Origin: Hyphomicrobium sp. CS1GBMeth3
GTDB lineage: Bacteria > Pseudomonadota > Alphaproteobacteria > Rhizobiales > Hyphomicrobiaceae
Direction: 5' to 3'
NCBI RefSeq assembly: GCF_900117455.1
Contig: NZ_FPHO01000003.1
Location: 62,001-126,000 of the forward strand
Length of the DNA stretch: 64,000 bases
Shown here: positions 10,254 through 18,950 of the stretch, one piece after another
How the letters are laid out: the number at the start of each line of letters is the position of its first letter
How positions within the stretch are numbered: position 1 is the first letter of the stretch
Notes under the pieces: generated by a model
What the model saw: only the letters and a program-made list of their open reading frames with translations
The model's database searches: none
Told to the model about the DNA's origin: nothing
Translations under genes and position numbers: made by a program

Positions 10254-10277
10254 GCGCCGACGCCCGATCAGGCAATT

Positions 10278-10440
10278 TCAATCGCAACCTTCGAACGCGC
10301 TGTGCACCGCGAGCTTTTCGGTGTCCGTCAATTGCAGCAACGGCCGCCGCACCGGACCGCCAGCCTAGCCGAGCAGATCCTGCTAGTATTTCGCATGCGC
10401 ATGCGGCTTCTCGGCCGGACGCGTGCGGCGGAATGCCTAG
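10278..10440 (-). pseudogene. Remnant of a dihydrodipicolinate-synthase-family gene (C-terminus)
   Basis: Reading the minus strand down to the TGA at 10280-10278 gives about 50 codons. They look like the C-terminal end of a DapA-family aldolase: AEKPHAHAKY, stop, QDLLG, stop, AGGPVRRPLLQLTDTEK, LAVHSAF. Two in-frame TAG codons interrupt it and no upstream part is recognisable. GGPVRPPLLPLT-type ends are usual for this family. It is a decayed fragment, perhaps of an amino-sugar or sugar-acid aldolase once linked to the nag/mur genes. The rest of 10254-10693 holds nothing I can support. Confidence 0.5.
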
Positions 10441-10693
10441 CGCGCCGGATTGAGGCCACCACGTCATCGCCGATGTCCGCAAGTGAAACGATGCGCCTTT
10501 TTGCGGCGCACTAGCCTCTAAAGCCATCTCGGCAGCTGCTGGCCCGAAGCCACGATAGCCGAATGCCGGCTTTCAGCCCAGAGCGGTAGGAAAGCGTAGC
10601 TGAGCGTGATCCGGTGAGTGGTACGCTAGTAGAGTACGCGAACCTGGCGACCGACATGATAGATATACCACCCACCCCAAGCCGGAGGTGGGA

Positions 10694-11815
10694 TCAGATC
10701 GGATAGCGCAGCGTTGCGGCCAGCGCCGCGTTGTCGGGAATGTCCGCCCGGCGGACTCCCAAAAAGCGCGCGCCTGCCAGAATGGCTCTCCCGGCGATCT
10801 CGTCGACGACATCGTAGGTGCTGGCGTCCGCATCGGCCGCGAAGGTTACGGCACCGTTGGTGTCGCCTACCGTTCCGGGTGTGATCTGATCGATGTCGAC
10901 CATCAAGAGCTCGATCGCCCCGTTCGTGGCCGCCCGTGCGGCCTCGCCAATATCGGTCGTCGCGCGGCGGTCGCCCGAACGGGCTCCATACAGCGCCTTG
11001 GCGCCATCGATCTGCGCTTTGTAGTGGGCATCAAGGATCGGGCGCGCCGCGCTCGCAAGTTCCGCATCGGTGAGGCGGTCGGGGCTGTCTGAGATGGCCT
11101 CACGCAAAATCCCAGGATAGCTGTTCAGGTTGCGGAAGATCGGTCCCAGGGGTTCTGTCGCAGCAAGTATCAGCGGTGTATCGCGGCCTGACAGGACGCC
11201 GCGTAGGGCCGCGTCCACCTTACGGGCATACTGGCGGAGAAGGACCGTTTGCCCTTCGGCGTTGGCTATTCGCGTGTTCTGCGTAAGGTTGTTTACCGAC
11301 GCGCGGCGCACGGCATCGGAAGCACTTTTGGGCAGGTCCTGCACACGCACATTCGATGGCGGAAAATCCGGAAAGATCTCAATCAGGCGCACCGCGTTTT
11401 CAGATAACGCAAGGACAAAGGCCGTTTGTGGGAACGCGATGGCCCGCAGCAGTGGCTTCAAATGGAAGCGGTCGGATACCTGGACCGTGTCCGTCATCGC
11501 GGTCGCCAGCCTGAATGTACGCACGCTATCCGGGGTCGCAAGAACGGCCAGGCTGTGGGCCTGTAGCCTCCAGAAATCTTCATCTTCGGCCAAAGCGGTG
11601 AGCTCCGCTTCAAGCAGAGCGCGGCGACGCTTGTCGAACCCGGCCGTCACAAGCTGCTCTGAAGCCGACTTGACCATGTTGCCGAACGCAATGCGGCTGG
11701 CGGAGACGTGCTGGGTCTGGGGCGTCGTAGATACGTAGATCGACACGCAGGCATCTGCGCGCGTTGAAATCAGCGCCTTGAGTTCCGGAAGTGTCGGGAT
11801 ATCTACGTACAGCAT
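10694..11815 (-). CDS. Bacterial archaeo-eukaryotic release-factor-like protein (baeRF family 11)
   Basis: A 373 aa cytoplasmic protein starting MLYVDIPTLPELKALI (ATG at 11815; a TTG codon precedes it). N-terminal SIYVSTTPQTQ, a middle region with ALSENAVRLIEI, and a C-terminal AATEPLGPIFRNL then ELLMVDIDQITPG match the layout of bacterial eRF1/Dom34/pelota-like proteins, most like baeRF family 11. Archaeal and eukaryotic relatives act at the ribosomal A site in release or rescue; the bacterial families are thought to act in ribosome hibernation or stress, but this one is not characterised. A decayed universal-stress-protein fragment lies just upstream, which fits a stress gene neighbourhood. 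Confidence 0.75.
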   Translation of the reverse strand: MLYVDIPTLPELKALISTRADACVSIYVSTTPQTQHVSASRIAFGNMVKSASEQLVTAGFDKRRRALLEAELTALAEDEDFWRLQAHSLAVLATPDSVRTFRLATAMTDTVQVSDRFHLKPLLRAIAFPQTAFVLALSENAVRLIEIFPDFPPSNVRVQDLPKSASDAVRRASVNNLTQNTRIANAEGQTVLLRQYARKVDAALRGVLSGRDTPLILAATEPLGPIFRNLNSYPGILREAISDSPDRLTDAELASAARPILDAHYKAQIDGAKALYGARSGDRRATTDIGEAARAATNGAIELLMVDIDQITPGTVGDTNGAVTFAADADASTYDVVDEIAGRAILAGARFLGVRRADIPDNAALAATLRYPI

Positions 11816-11906
11816 CAATACATTGCTCCTGCTGTCTGATGTAAGGCGATGGTGATCAATTGGGACGTAAACCTTCTCGGCGTCAAGCGCTGTTCAGGAG
11901 CGCTTT

Positions 11907-12045
11907 TCATGTCGGCGACGGGGGTACGACCACGACCAGGAGATCGCAAGGTGGCATTGAAAGCAGCCCACGCGATACGCTGCCGAGCACGGCCTGAACC
12001 CGCGAGCGGGAGCTGCGCCTCCCCTCAAGACTGGTACCCAACAAG
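11907..12045 (-). pseudogene. Universal stress protein (UspA) C-terminal remnant
   Basis: The minus-strand frame ending at 11907 reads LLGTSLEGRR, then VQAVLGSVSRGLLSM, then PPCDLLVVVVP. This matches the end of UspA domains, where a GSVS/GSVA-type ATP-binding segment is followed by a final PC-DLLVV beta strand. Only about 45 residues are recognisable. Upstream the frame runs into a repeat-like sequence and similarity ends, so the gene is truncated. The rest of 11819-12565 contains low-quality frames only. Confidence 0.45.
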
Positions 12046-12085
12046 CCGGAGCATTTTCCGGACGAAGTGGAAACCGGTTCGTCCC
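12045..12085. repeat. Extragenic repeat-like element
   Basis: The segment around GGACGAAGTGGAAACCGG, flanked by GGAGCATTTTCC and TTCGTCC, resembles an intergenic repeat type that I recall from many Hyphomicrobiales genomes (GGAAAAGTGGAAACCGG type). It interrupts the UspA remnant. Only one copy is seen in this window, so the assignment rests on recollection of that family. Confidence 0.35.
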
Positions 12086-12565
12086 CCAAAAATGCGACAT
12101 CAACAAAGACTGGAAGCGCGCGGGATGGACAGAGGTCGTGATGGGCCTCGGCGTCCAACGTGAGCGGGCTGGGATGGTCGGCCATTTGCCCAGGCATGCT
12201 TTCAGCATGACGTTCCGCACCGATGGAGGGCGTCACCGCGGGCTGAGGTCACGCCGGAGGCGTGCCCATAACAATCCAAGGCGTTCGCGCCGAAGCCAAG
12301 CCGGCATCACTTTGCCGTGGCGCATAGCAGTGGTGGAGCGGTCATGCCGAAGGCGTGCACAAAGACCAGCCGCATCCCTCAAAATATACGGCTTCGCCGC
12401 TCCGCTCCCCGGAGTCCTGCCGAAGGCGGGCAAACAAAGGGCCCACATCACGGCACGCTCTTTGAAGCAAACGATCGCTAATCGCGAGACGTCCGCGTCT
12501 GCGCGGCTCTCGGTGCATGCGCCCTCCTTGCGCACCACCCACGGCGCACCCAACGCGAGGCACCC

Positions 12566-12946
12566 TTAAGTCCGCGTCGCGCTCCAGGTGCCGGAGCACA
12601 ACCCCGACGGCCCGCGGCCGTGCCACGTTCCGCTCGCGGCGAAATGCCGGAACCGTCCTGTCCCACTGGCCGTGCGCGGGCCAGCCACGGCCTTGAGGTT
12701 CACGCGCCCGGAAGGCGAAACGCGGCCACCCAGCCGGATCGCATAGAAGGCAAAGGAACCCCCGGTCGAATAGATGCGGCCGCCCTTCACGCCCATGCCG
12801 ATGTCGATCACGCCGCAATGCCCGCGGGTTGTCCGGGCGACCATGCTCCACTGCCCGTCGTACTTGGCCGCAAGCGCCGGCGACGCGGCGCACATGAGCG
12901 CCCCCGCAGTCGCCAGAGCGAAAGCGCACACACGATTTCCGGTCAT
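12566..12946 (-). CDS. Small secreted protein, unknown function
   Basis: About 126 residues starting at the ATG at 12946 (MTGNRVCAFALATAGALM), which has a ribosome site (GAGGTG) six to seven bases upstream. A signal peptide ends at PALAA. The mature part begins KYDGQWSMVARTTRGHCG and has a repetitive beta-rich pattern (GRIYSTGG, GRVSPSGRVN, GTGRFRHFAASGTW) ending in GLCSGTWSATR. This G-x-W/G-x-V pattern with two conserved cysteines is seen in small periplasmic proteins of Hyphomicrobiales without known function. Longer upstream starts lack a ribosome site. No operon partner is evident. Confidence 0.7.
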   Translation of the reverse strand: MTGNRVCAFALATAGALMCAASPALAAKYDGQWSMVARTTRGHCGVIDIGMGVKGGRIYSTGGSFAFYAIRLGGRVSPSGRVNLKAVAGPRTASGTGRFRHFAASGTWHGRGPSGLCSGTWSATRT

Positions 12947-13216
12947 GACACACCTCACAACGACGACCAGCCTCATCCAGCGATGCGGCACGAAGCAAGG
13001 CGCGCGCACCCAACGCCGCTCCCTAAAATGCCTATCCCCGCTCCGCGTTCCTCCGTTTACGGTGTTCGCAGCCCGCTCAGTCGCGAGCGGACATGAGCTG
13101 GTCGTGCCGGAAGCAGGCCTCCGGCATCACCCCGAGCCGGGACGCGGTCTTGGAAGCAATCAGCTTTTTATCCGCAAGACGTCCCGCGGCCGACAACCCA
13201 CTTCGGGCTCCCGCTT

Positions 13217-13555
13217 CTATTTGGTCTCGCCCCGATGGAGACCCGAGATGCGGAGAGTGATTTCGTGCTGCACCGCGTCCGGCTGCTCCGACACGGCACG
13301 CGTCAGAGCCTTGAGATAGTTGCGGGCGTCGTGCAGTTGATCGATCAGCGACAGGATGACCGGCAGGCTCGCGTGCTCGAGGCCCATGCGATAATGCAGG
13401 TCGCACGCCAGCGCCACACGCGCCTGATCGATGCGATCGAACAGATATCCGCTCTCGTCGCGGTGCGGCGCGATTACGCCCTCGTCGATCCACGCCAGCA
13501 GCACATGCTGCTCGAGGCATGTGAACTGCGCGATGAGCTCGCCTTCCCGGATCAT
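13217..13555 (-). CDS. cbpM: CbpM-type chaperone modulator
   Basis: A 112 aa protein starting MIREGELIAQFTCLEQHVL. It resembles the MerR-type helix-turn-helix modulators CbpM/HscB-associated, which bind the J-domain of CbpA and inhibit its co-chaperone and DNA-binding activities. YLFDRIDQARVALACDLHYRMG is the typical conserved segment; the C-terminal half is helical. The ATG lies one base after the cbpA stop, so the two are translationally coupled, as in other Proteobacteria. Longer upstream starts would overlap cbpA and are not supported. Confidence 0.85.
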   Translation of the reverse strand: MIREGELIAQFTCLEQHVLLAWIDEGVIAPHRDESGYLFDRIDQARVALACDLHYRMGLEHASLPVILSLIDQLHDARNYLKALTRAVSEQPDAVQHEITLRISGLHRGETK

Positions 13556-13556
13556 G

Positions 13557-14477
13557 TCACGCTGCCTCCCTTCCACGCGGGTTTTGCGGGTGCGCCTTTT
13601 CCCACTCGGCCATGAACTGGGCGAGCGCGTCGTCGGCTCCCTCGGGCGGCACGATGTGGATCTTGACCAGCTGGTCGCCGCGGCCGTCGTCCTTGCCGCG
13701 CGAAACACCTTTGCTGCGCAGCCTCAGGTGCGCGCCGTCCTTGACGCCCTTCGGCACCGTCAGATCGACCGGCCCGTCCACAGTCTCGACGCGCACGCGC
13801 GCTCCGTTCAGCGCCTCGCCGAGCGAGACCGGCAGCATGGTCAGGATGTCGTGGCCGTCCCGTGTGAAAGTCGGATGCGGCCTGACCGAGATCTCGACGT
13901 ATGCGTCCCCGGTTTTGCCCTCGGAGCCCGGCAAGCCCTGCCCCTTGAGACGCAGCACCTGGCCGTCGCTGATCCCCGCCGGGATCGCGATGTCGAGCGT
14001 TTTGCCGTCGGGCATCGACACCGTTTTGCGCGCACCGTTGACCGCGTCGAGAAAGTCGACCTCCAGCGCGTAACGCACGTCGTGAGGCGGCATGCGAAAC
14101 CCGCCGCGTTCGCCGCGCCCTCGAAAGAGATCGGCGAAGATATCGTAGTCGAAGTCTGCCTGGCCATCGCCGCGGCCCGGGCCACGCTGGCTATAGCGTA
14201 TGTTCGGGTCTGCTTCGGCGTACTCGCGGTAGAAGTGCCGCTCCGGCTGGCGCTCGGCCCCCGTCTCGTCGATCTCGCCGGCATCGTAGCGCTTGCGCTT
14301 GTCGGCGTCGCCGATGATGTCGTAGGCGGCGTTGATTGCTTTGAAGCGCTCTTCGGCCTCGGGCTTGCCGGGATTGAGATCGGGATGCGTCTCCTTCGCG
14401 GCCATGCGATACGCCTTGCGTATGTCGTCCTGGCTGGCGTCGCGTGCCACGCCCAATACCTTGTAGGGATCGGCCAT
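13557..14477 (-). CDS. cbpA: DnaJ-class co-chaperone CbpA
   Basis: This is a cytoplasmic Hsp40 of about 306 aa. The J-domain (residues 1-65, MADPYKVLGVARDASQDDIR) has the HPD motif that stimulates DnaK ATPase. A Gly/Phe/Arg-rich linker with DIFADLFRGRG follows, then two beta-barrel substrate-binding domains (for example LKGQGLPG) and LRLRSKGVSRGKDDGRGDQLV near the C-terminus. There is no zinc finger, as expected for CbpA rather than DnaJ. The start at 14477 is preferred over one three codons upstream. It forms a two-gene operon with cbpM. Confidence 0.92.
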   Translation of the reverse strand: MADPYKVLGVARDASQDDIRKAYRMAAKETHPDLNPGKPEAEERFKAINAAYDIIGDADKRKRYDAGEIDETGAERQPERHFYREYAEADPNIRYSQRGPGRGDGQADFDYDIFADLFRGRGERGGFRMPPHDVRYALEVDFLDAVNGARKTVSMPDGKTLDIAIPAGISDGQVLRLKGQGLPGSEGKTGDAYVEISVRPHPTFTRDGHDILTMLPVSLGEALNGARVRVETVDGPVDLTVPKGVKDGAHLRLRSKGVSRGKDDGRGDQLVKIHIVPPEGADDALAQFMAEWEKAHPQNPRGREAA

Positions 14478-14685
14478 GCGTCTCACGTCTGTTCGGGCGC
14501 GCGGCGGGATCGCGGCACGTTGAGACGTCAGACTAAGCCAGCGCCCACTTTTCGATCAACGCTTACATGCGGTGGCCGCCTTGGACAGGCCGGGCTTATG
14601 ATGTGCTGAAGATCAGCCGCGCTCTCCTGAAGCGCACGCCGTGAGCCAAATCCAAACAGGAGACAGGCCTTCGAAAACCATAGCG

Positions 14686-15918
14686 CTACTCTGCCGCCAG
14701 CTTGACGTAGGCGCCATTCGGGACCGGGCAGGCCGCCCAAAGCTCGCCGAGCGCATCGATCAGGGTCGCCATCTGCTCGTCCGAATGCACCGGAGATGGC
14801 GTCAGGCGCATGCGCTCGGTTCCCTTCGGCACGGTCGGATAATTGATGGGCTGCACATAGATCCCGTATCGGCTGAGCAGCGTGTCCGTCACCGCCTTGC
14901 AGTGAATGGGACAACCGACCATCACGGGAACGATATGGCTTTGGTTATCCATAATGGGCAAACGCCTCTCCTTGAGGGACTTCTTGAGTGCGCGAGCCCG
15001 CTCCTGATGGCGGGCGCGCTCGAGCGAGCTGACTTTGAGATGTCGGATGCTCGCAAGCGCACCTGCCGCAATCGCAGGCGCAAGGGACGTGGTGAAGATG
15101 AAGCCCGACGCGTAGGAGCGGATCGCGTCGCAAAGGTCGCGCGTGCCGGCGATGTAGCCGCCCATGACGCCGAAGCCCTTCGCCAGCGTGCCGTTGATGA
15201 TGTCGACGCGACCCATGACACCGTCGCGCTCGGCGATGCCGCCCCCGCGCGGGCCGTACATGCCGACCGCATGCACCTCATCGAGATAGGTCAGCGCCCC
15301 GTACTTCTCGGCAAGATCGCAGATCGCCGAGATGGGCGCGATGTGCCCGTCCATCGAGTACACGCTCTCGAACGCGATGATCTTCGGCGCGTCGCGCGGC
15401 ACCTGCTTCAGCTTCGCTTCGAGGTCGGCAACATCGTTGTGGCGGAAGATGCGCTTCTCGGAGCCGCCGTGACGGATGCCCTGGATCATCGAAGCGTGAT
15501 TCTTCTCGTCGGAGAAGATCACGCAGCCGGGCAGCAGCTTCGCAAGCGTAGAGAGCGTCGCATCGTTGGCGACGTAGGCCGAGGTGAAGAGCAGCGCCTG
15601 CTCCTTGCCGTGCAGATCCGCGAGCTCATGCTCGAGCTCCACGTGATGATGCGTCGTGCCGGAAATATTGCGCGTGCCACCCGAGCCCGCACCCACCAAG
15701 TCGATGGCCTCGTGCATGGCGGCGATAACCTTGGGATGCTGTCCCATGCCGAGGTAGTCGTTGGAGCACCACACGGTGACTTCGCGCGAACCCATGGCGG
15801 TGAAATGATCCGCCACCGGAAAAAACCCGCGGCGGCGTTTGAGATCCGCAAAAGTGCGGTATCGACCTTCGCGACGAAGAGCCTCGAGCCGCTGCTGAAG
15901 CAAGCGCTCAAAATTCAT
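14686..15918 (-). CDS. hemA: 5-aminolevulinate synthase
   Basis: This PLP enzyme condenses glycine and succinyl-CoA to 5-aminolevulinate, the first step of haem synthesis by the C4 (Shemin) pathway used by alphaproteobacteria. Landmarks are [20 protein letters not shown] at the start, [40 protein letters not shown] (cofactor-binding Asp/His) and [11 protein letters not shown] (PLP lysine). Length is 410 aa, normal. The start at 15918 has GGAGG upstream. It is the last gene of a leftward set comprising the pentaheme cytochrome, a porin-like protein, a small exported protein and a CcmI-like protein, with gaps of at most about 60 bp. Haem-precursor supply is therefore probably co-transcribed with a haem-rich system. 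Confidence 0.95.
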   Translation of the reverse strand: MNFERLLQQRLEALRREGRYRTFADLKRRRGFFPVADHFTAMGSREVTVWCSNDYLGMGQHPKVIAAMHEAIDLVGAGSGGTRNISGTTHHHVELEHELADLHGKEQALLFTSAYVANDATLSTLAKLLPGCVIFSDEKNHASMIQGIRHGGSEKRIFRHNDVADLEAKLKQVPRDAPKIIAFESVYSMDGHIAPISAICDLAEKYGALTYLDEVHAVGMYGPRGGGIAERDGVMGRVDIINGTLAKGFGVMGGYIAGTRDLCDAIRSYASGFIFTTSLAPAIAAGALASIRHLKVSSLERARHQERARALKKSLKERRLPIMDNQSHIVPVMVGCPIHCKAVTDTLLSRYGIYVQPINYPTVPKGTERMRLTPSPVHSDEQMATLIDALGELWAACPVPNGAYVKLAAE

Positions 15919-15958
15919 GCCGGCCTCCTGCACATCATTCCAATACAAATGCGAACAA

Positions 15959-16846
15959 TCATTCGGCCTTCAGACCTAGCTCAAGAGCCGCAGCCATGAT
16001 CCGGCCAGATGAGGCGGAATCGTCCTTGAAGACTTCAAGCGCCTTGCGTAAGGCGGTCGCCGCGACGTCCATCTCGCCGAGCACGACACGGGATCGCATA
16101 AGGCGAGTCCACCCCGCCACGTCTCGCGGAGAGCTCTCGAGGCGATACGCCAGGCCATCGACCATCGACCGGATTGCGGCGTCACGCTCGTGCGCAGGTC
16201 CCTCCTCGGAGCTGATGGCTTTCTTCGCAACCGCACCGGTCTGCAAAGGCGCGGCTATTCCCGATCTGGCGGCTTCGGAGACCCTCGCCTTCGCTTCCTC
16301 GTATGCGAGCTTGAGCTCGGCGGAACTCGGATCAAGCTCCACTGCCCTCGCGTAGGCAACGGCTGCCTCTTGATAGCGCTCCATATTGAAATAGGACCAG
16401 CCGAGCATGCGCCAGCCCTGGACGTCCTGCGGCGCGTCTTCAAGACGCGCTGCCAGCCGCCCGATCATCGTATTCACATCCGGCAGCAGGTTCTCGTCCG
16501 CCGCAGCCACAACGGCTGGTTTCTCTGTCTCGATGGAACGCGCGTAGTTTTCGAGGTTTGCCAGCAACGCGCTGTCGGTATCCTCCATGTCTGTCGTCTG
16601 CTGAGCATTACGCAGATAGGACATGGCCGCGCCAACGCCTGCAAAGAGAAGAAAGAGAGCGGCGGCAGCGATCATCAATCCCGCACTGCCTCGAAGATCC
16701 CGGCCGCCCCCCGAACGCTGTGACCGCAGCCGAGAGAAAATAAGGTGAGAGCCGACAGGGCTCCTTGAGAGCACCTGAAAACTGTGCATCGCGGCTATGA
16801 CGATTGACGCGGCAATGAGAAGCAAGCCAAGAAGCGTCAGCGACAT
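15959..16846 (-). CDS. CcmI/CycH-like TPR membrane protein
   Basis: A protein of about 295 aa starting [16 protein letters not shown]. It has two transmembrane segments (about residues 2-22 and 58-80) followed by a periplasmic region with two TPR-type blocks: [29 protein letters not shown] and, further on, [24 protein letters not shown]. Both blocks are the style of CcmI/CycH, which presents apocytochrome c to the haem ligation machinery. It sits in the multiheme cytochrome operon between the small exported protein and hemA. It overlaps the gene upstream by a few bases. A dedicated maturation factor for the multiheme proteins is the likely role; the rest of the ccm genes are not in this window. 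Confidence 0.75.
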   Translation of the reverse strand: MSLTLLGLLLIAASIVIAAMHSFQVLSRSPVGSHLIFSRLRSQRSGGGRDLRGSAGLMIAAAALFLLFAGVGAAMSYLRNAQQTTDMEDTDSALLANLENYARSIETEKPAVVAAADENLLPDVNTMIGRLAARLEDAPQDVQGWRMLGWSYFNMERYQEAAVAYARAVELDPSSAELKLAYEEAKARVSEAARSGIAAPLQTGAVAKKAISSEEGPAHERDAAIRSMVDGLAYRLESSPRDVAGWTRLMRSRVVLGEMDVAATALRKALEVFKDDSASSGRIMAAALELGLKAE

Positions 16847-17232
16847 CTGCAAGCTCCCTTCTGACGGCGGGATGCTACAGGGCTATTGCCAGATTTGACG
16901 ACGCATCTCCGGTTGCTACCTGAGCATCGGTTGCGGGATTTCGGATAGTAATAGACGTAGCCGCCTATATGCGTGGGGTAGTGGCCGCGGCTGTAGTAAT
17001 AGGGATAGTCGTAGTAGATGTAGCTCGGACCTACGGGAAGGTAGATCCGTGTTTTTCGAGCGCGCCGTTGAACGCGGCGTTTGCTTTCCAGCACGTAGGT
17101 TCTGGCGCTTTCGCGCGACTTCTGCGCAGCCTGCTTGGACGACTTGGCCTCGGCCACCGGCGCAACGCAAAAAATGCCGAACACCAGCAAGCCTCTCATC
17201 AGGCTAGAAGCGAACCAATTCCGACTACTCAT
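16837..17232 (-). CDS. Small Tyr-rich exported protein in the cytochrome operon
   Basis: About 131 aa. The start at 17232 (MSSRNWFASSLMRG) has GAGG six bases upstream; another start at 17256 overlaps the stop of the porin-like gene (TGATG). A signal peptide ends near PVAEA. The mature part has a strongly basic helix-like segment (KSSKQAAQKSRESARTYVLE, then KRRVQRRARK), then a Tyr-rich stretch, PSYIYYDYPYYYSRGHY. Four cysteines lie near the C-terminus (RNRCSGSNRRCVV and GACRCR). I do not recognise the family. Aromatic and basic content suggests a surface- or protein-binding accessory, which is inference. Confidence 0.65.
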   Translation of the reverse strand: MSSRNWFASSLMRGLLVFGIFCVAPVAEAKSSKQAAQKSRESARTYVLESKRRVQRRARKTRIYLPVGPSYIYYDYPYYYSRGHYPTHIGGYVYYYPKSRNRCSGSNRRCVVKSGNSPVASRRQKGACRCR

Positions 17233-17255
17233 GAGAGACCTCACATAGCCGATCA

Positions 17256-18893
17256 TCAGAATTTCCTGCGGAGCTCGGTGCGAATGCCGAAGTTGTCTTC
17301 GTCACCATCCTCGAGGATCTGGTAGGTGGCATCGGCGCGGAACAGCCAGGCCCGATCGATCGGGACCTGATAGCGAATACCGAAGGCATACTGCGCCTCC
17401 TGCGCACCTATGCCGTCCTTCTCGAAGGGCTGCACGGTGGCAACCTCGAAGACGAGTTGCTGATCGAGATCGAAGAGATACTGCAAGCCGATCGCGCCGC
17501 CGAAGGCGTCGGAGCCGGTGTCGTCGAGCTTCGGGTAGCCGGTCAGGGCATCTGTCTCGAAGTTGATGCCGACGTTCTTCAGAATGCCCGCGCCGTTGCC
17601 ATCCACCAGGGGCTGAGGGTTACCGGCGCCGATAAAAAAGTTGGCGTAGGGGAGCAGCGTGCTCGGTAGGCCCGTGATCAGGCTATTCTCCGAAATGACG
17701 GCAACGCCATCGCTCTCACCGTTGGGAGCTTCTCCAAAGTTCGCGAACACGCGGGTAGAGTTCGACACGGTGTTGTAATAGCGGCGCGTGTAAGCGCCGG
17801 TCAGGAAGTGCGTGAGAAGGCCATCCTGCTCGTCGCGCCCCTCAATCATGCCGTAGCCTGCTTCGATATAGCCGTCGAAGGCGTCGACGAAGGCAGTGAC
17901 ACCATAGAGGTTGGCATTGTCATCCTGGCCCGCCCCGATGAGGCCCGCATTGTCGACATCGTCGAACGCGGCGAAGAAGGTGATGTCGAAGTTGGCCAGG
18001 CCAAGCGCCGCAGAGTTCTTCGCCGGCAGGCTCACCGCGCCACCCAGGATCGCATCGTTCGCCCAGATGCCGTTCTGCAGAAACAGGGGGAAGAGACCGA
18101 CGGTAAAGGGCAGATCAAAACTGGCTTCCTGACCGGAGAAACCCGAATAGATGGAGCCGAAATCGCCCTCGAAGAACAGCGTTTGCGGGTCAAGATCGAA
18201 CTCGCCGTTGAACTTGTCGTTGGCACCGCCGCCACCAAACTCGTAGCGCGTGAATTTTACGGCGCCGTCCTGAAGCGGCGTGAAGAAGGCGTGAAGCCGT
18301 TCGGTTCCCGTGATCTTGAAATCGACATCGAGATTCAACCGGGTCGCGATCTGGGCAATGTCCTTGCCGTTGTTATTGTTGTAGGCGACCGCCGTCCGCC
18401 AATCGCCGTAGATGGAGAGGCCCGGAAGCAGTGGGTTCTTTTCACCCAGGAAGGTGCTGCTCTCGTCGTATATGCCCGAGGTGTATTGCTGGCGGCCGAT
18501 CTCCAACAGCGGGCGCGGCGGCTCGACCGCGGCCTTCGAGCCGTAGATATCGACCTGCTCCTGCGCATCGTAATCTTTTTCGTACTGTGGATCCGGCAGG
18601 AAAAGGTCGTCCTTGGCGGTACTGCGCTTGTCTGCCTTGGCGTCCGCAGCATCGTTTTTGGAGGGCGCACCCACATACTGTGGAACGGCGTACCGAGGAC
18701 CGGTATTGGGCGCGCCAGGATCGGGCGGAGACGCTTCGCGCGACACTTCCGTCACCCAGCTTCCCGCATAGGTCTCTTCGCTATTTTCGCCTGCAGCTGG
18801 CCCTGCAGTCACTCCGGACATCACGAGGCCACCGCCGGAAAACAGCGCGAGAATAGCGGTCGTTGTTTTGGCACGGTACGCATTACAAACCAT
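17256..18893 (-). CDS. Outer-membrane beta-barrel (porin-like) protein of the cytochrome locus
   Basis: 545 aa with a signal peptide (about residues 1-36) and an acidic, probably disordered N-terminal region to about residue 120. A long stretch of alternating hydrophobic/polar segments typical of beta strands and tight turns follows (for example GDWRTAVAYNNNNGKD, LVFEVATVQPF). It ends with a terminal Phe (RTELRRKF), the usual outer-membrane insertion signal. There are no CXXCH motifs. It is not clearly a member of the classical alphaproteobacterial porin family, and its size allows roughly 16-22 strands. It follows the pentaheme cytochrome gene by 57 bp. A barrel housing or contacting a cytochrome is inferred from context. 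Confidence 0.75.
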   Translation of the reverse strand: MVCNAYRAKTTTAILALFSGGGLVMSGVTAGPAAGENSEETYAGSWVTEVSREASPPDPGAPNTGPRYAVPQYVGAPSKNDAADAKADKRSTAKDDLFLPDPQYEKDYDAQEQVDIYGSKAAVEPPRPLLEIGRQQYTSGIYDESSTFLGEKNPLLPGLSIYGDWRTAVAYNNNNGKDIAQIATRLNLDVDFKITGTERLHAFFTPLQDGAVKFTRYEFGGGGANDKFNGEFDLDPQTLFFEGDFGSIYSGFSGQEASFDLPFTVGLFPLFLQNGIWANDAILGGAVSLPAKNSAALGLANFDITFFAAFDDVDNAGLIGAGQDDNANLYGVTAFVDAFDGYIEAGYGMIEGRDEQDGLLTHFLTGAYTRRYYNTVSNSTRVFANFGEAPNGESDGVAVISENSLITGLPSTLLPYANFFIGAGNPQPLVDGNGAGILKNVGINFETDALTGYPKLDDTGSDAFGGAIGLQYLFDLDQQLVFEVATVQPFEKDGIGAQEAQYAFGIRYQVPIDRAWLFRADATYQILEDGDEDNFGIRTELRRKF

Positions 18894-18950
18894 AGGGACT
18901 CCACGTCGTGGCTCTGACCGGAAACGGAAAGGGTTGGTCAGATTTCCGTG

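Noticed and set aside
14641..15999. 452-codon plus-strand frame over hemA
   Set aside because: It is antisense to hemA, with His/Arg/Ala-biased composition and no motif.
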